A stretch of DNA of 64,000 bases, taken from NCBI GenBank assembly GCA_020849765.1, contig JADLAY010000069.1, positions 186,001-250,000 of the forward strand, in the 5' to 3' direction. The translations under genes were made by a program, and so were the position numbers. The notes under the pieces were generated by a model. The model had not been told where the DNA came from. It worked only from the letters and a program-made list of their open reading frames with translations, and made no database searches. The stretch comes from Anaerolineae bacterium (GTDB lineage: Bacteria; Chloroflexota; Anaerolineae; Aggregatilineales; Phototrophicaceae). Shown piece after piece: positions 62,337 through 64,000 of this stretch (position 1 is its first letter; each line of letters begins with the position of its first letter).

Positions 62337-64000
62337 TCAGGCGAGCGCCTGCCACTTGTAAATGAACAAGCTGGAATCGGGCAGCACGAAGCCGTTCATC
62401 CGCGGCTCGGTCACGTCGAGCGCATCGTCGTCATCTGCCGACGCGTTGCCATACGGTGGCACATCGGTGACGACGTCGATGGTGGCCAGACGCACCCAGA
62501 TCCCGGGATCGCCAAGTTCCAAGTCGATCTCGACGGGATAGTTTTCGAAGTTGAGCAGCACGACCAGGCGATCGAACTCGTCGTCGGTGGGGGTCGAGCG
62601 CCAGCCGATGGCGCGCTTGCCGCCGCCGTGTCGCTCGTCCAGCCACGGCCCAACGATCCACTCGAACTGCCCGTCTGCGATCGGGTCATAGCCGTGTAGC
62701 TTCAGACCGGGATAACGGCGGCGCAGATGAATCATGCCCGACGCCCACTGGAAAAACGGATTCTGTTCGGGCTGATCCGGGCGCGGGTAAAAGACGTGAT
62801 TGCGCTCTCGCTCGACGCAGAATTCCTGGCCCATGTAGATCATCGGCTGCCCCAGCGCCAGCATCGATGCGCCGAGACCGAGCCGCGCCTTGCGCTCTTT
62901 GGCCGCGGGCGTCTCCAGATTGGGATTGTCGGTTGTGCCCAATTCGTAGGGAACGCTGTGCTCGTCGTGGCTTTCGCAGTAATTGATCACGTTGTTGGTG
63001 TGCGCCGCAAAGCTGCCTTTGGAGAAGTAGAACATCTCCCCCAGCACTTCGGGACGATCGTCCAGCGCCTCGAAGCGCCCTTCGCGCAGCAGCGCCTTGA
63101 TGCCATCGTGGAAGCGGTCATGCCATTGCGCGAAACCGTCAAAACCCTGCCGATTCAGGTCGGATTCGTTCGGCATGTTCTCGGCGATCAAGATCGTGCT
63201 CGGCTTGACCACACGGACTTCATCCGCCAGCCGGTTGAGAAAACCATGGTTCATGGTCGAGCTGTGTGTGTAATCGAAGCGGAAGCCATCGACGTCATAT
63301 TCGACCAGCATCAGCTTGCAGGCATCGATCATCATGTTCTGCGTTTCGACGCGTTCGGTGGCCGTGCGGTTACCCCAGGGTGACGCGCCGCTGAAGTACA
63401 GTCCGCCTTCGTCGCCGCGCTCCCACTCATCCGGGTGATCGAGGATCAGCTTCCACAGCGGGTTGAATTCGTTGGCCGAGTGGTTGAAGACCTGGTCGAC
63501 GATCACGGCCAGCCCCGCTTTGTGCGCCTCGTTGACCAGATGGCGTAAGTCATCCGGGCTGCCGTAGTCGCGCTCGACGGCGGTGAAGACTGACGTGTTG
63601 TAGCCGAGCGAGGTTTCACCCTGCGGCGTCGGTGCTTCGGCCAGCGGCATCAGGTAGAGCGCGGTCACGCCCAGCTTATCGAAGAAACCCGCCTGAATGC
63701 GGTCGATCACACCCTGGTAGGTGCCCTGATGATCCGGCGGCACATCAGCATGGCCATGCGTGAAACCGTGGACGTGCAGTTCGTAGACGATCAATTCGTG
63801 TACCGCCGGGGTCTGGTAGTTGGTGTCGTCCCAGTAGTACTGTGTCGAATCGATGACGACGGCGTTGTTCTGTTCGTAGTCGGGGCCGAAAACGCGCGCA
63901 TACGGGTCGGTGACCAGCAGGTTCTCCAGCTTGCCGCCGCCTGCCAGCGCATCATAGACGACGTAGAACTTATACTCATCGCCCGGCTGCGCGTGATCGA
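62337..64000 (-). CDS. GH13 alpha-amylase family enzyme, 5' end outside window
   Basis: The reading frame stays open to the right edge (554 codons visible), so the gene is 5'-truncated by the window. The visible N-terminal part (FYVVYDALAGGGKLENLLVTDPYARVFGPD) looks like the end of an isoamylase/CBM48-like domain, and the barrel starts at LIVYELHVHGFTHG. GH13 residues are present: VIVDQVFNHSANEF (region I), VDGFRFDYTHSS (nucleophile Asp), ILIAENMPNE (acid Glu) and NYCESHDEHS (region IV). The C-terminal beta domain ends FIYKWQALA. It probably acts on alpha-glucans such as glycogen; branching, debranching or trehalose-related activity cannot be chosen. The Met-like TTG at 63794 is internal, not the start. 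Confidence 0.88.
   Translation of the reverse strand, partial: DHAQPGDEYKFYVVYDALAGGGKLENLLVTDPYARVFGPDYEQNNAVVIDSTQYYWDDTNYQTPAVHELIVYELHVHGFTHGHADVPPDHQGTYQGVIDRIQAGFFDKLGVTALYLMPLAEAPTPQGETSLGYNTSVFTAVERDYGSPDDLRHLVNEAHKAGLAVIVDQVFNHSANEFNPLWKLILDHPDEWERGDEGGLYFSGASPWGNRTATERVETQNMMIDACKLMLVEYDVDGFRFDYTHSSTMNHGFLNRLADEVRVVKPSTILIAENMPNESDLNRQGFDGFAQWHDRFHDGIKALLREGRFEALDDRPEVLGEMFYFSKGSFAAHTNNVINYCESHDEHSVPYELGTTDNPNLETPAAKERKARLGLGASMLALGQPMIYMGQEFCVERERNHVFYPRPDQPEQNPFFQWASGMIHLRRRYPGLKLHGYDPIADGQFEWIVGPWLDERHGGGKRAIGWRSTPTDDEFDRLVVLLNFENYPVEIDLELGDPGIWVRLATIDVVTDVPPYGNASADDDDALDVTEPRMNGFVLPDSSLFIYKWQALA

Noticed and set aside
63791..63979. 62-codon minus-strand frame at the right edge
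   Set aside because: It lies in another frame of the GH13 gene, which stays open to the window end.

Overview
The window is GC-rich, gene-dense bacterial chromosome with no rRNA, tRNA, insertion sequence, prophage or CRISPR array that I can recognise. Several features point to the Chloroflexota (Anaerolineae-like), by inference only: very long multi-GAF sensor kinases, GAF proteins ending in a short truncated-GAF tail (for example AIRLG or VSIRL), a secreted protein with a PTNTPRPTNTP-type stalk, a short archaeal/eukaryotic-type prolyl-tRNA synthetase, and YyaL, pirin, YugP and AI-2E family housekeeping genes.

Layout. 0-9 kb: the end of a methyltransferase/crotonase pair, a 1949-residue secreted beta-helix plus cadherin-like repeat protein, then a FixH-like lipoprotein and a membrane polyferredoxin. 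9-20.6 kb: YyaL-type thioredoxin-fold protein, an orphan receiver protein, an ABC-2 exporter (one ATPase, two permeases), a deaminase-rsmI-proS-pirin run, and an AidB-like acyl-CoA dehydrogenase. 20.7-39 kb: one long minus-strand signalling cluster of eight genes (two receiver proteins, four GAF receptors without kinase domains, a giant hybrid histidine kinase of about 2930 residues, and a threonine synthase carrying a C-terminal receiver domain). 39-50 kb: small stress-type enzymes (DUF1684, DinB, HDAC), a divergent PurA, a short-chain dehydrogenase lacking its catalytic residues, a malic enzyme with a structured upstream region, a GlcG-DinB fusion, an oxidoreductase and a zinc protease. 50-58 kb: two membrane proteins and a four-gene phosphorelay operon (PAS kinase, Rcp1-like regulator, REC-PAS-GAF-HisKA_3 kinase, NarL-type regulator), then a YihY family protein coupled to an 80-residue ORF. 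59-64 kb: a secreted repeat protein, Dps with an unknown partner, a further NarL-type regulator and a GH13 enzyme cut by the window end.

The most unusual item is the 20.7-39 kb cluster. Its genes are mostly joined by 4-base ATGA overlaps. Its sensors share the same GAF module, its only kinase ends in two receiver domains, and its last gene is a biosynthetic enzyme (threonine synthase) with a complete phospho-acceptor receiver domain. The reading offered here is that the phosphorelay controls threonine synthesis, or that the enzyme reports to the relay; this is inference from architecture and gene order. Many long antisense reading frames in the window are shadows of the real genes and were left out.
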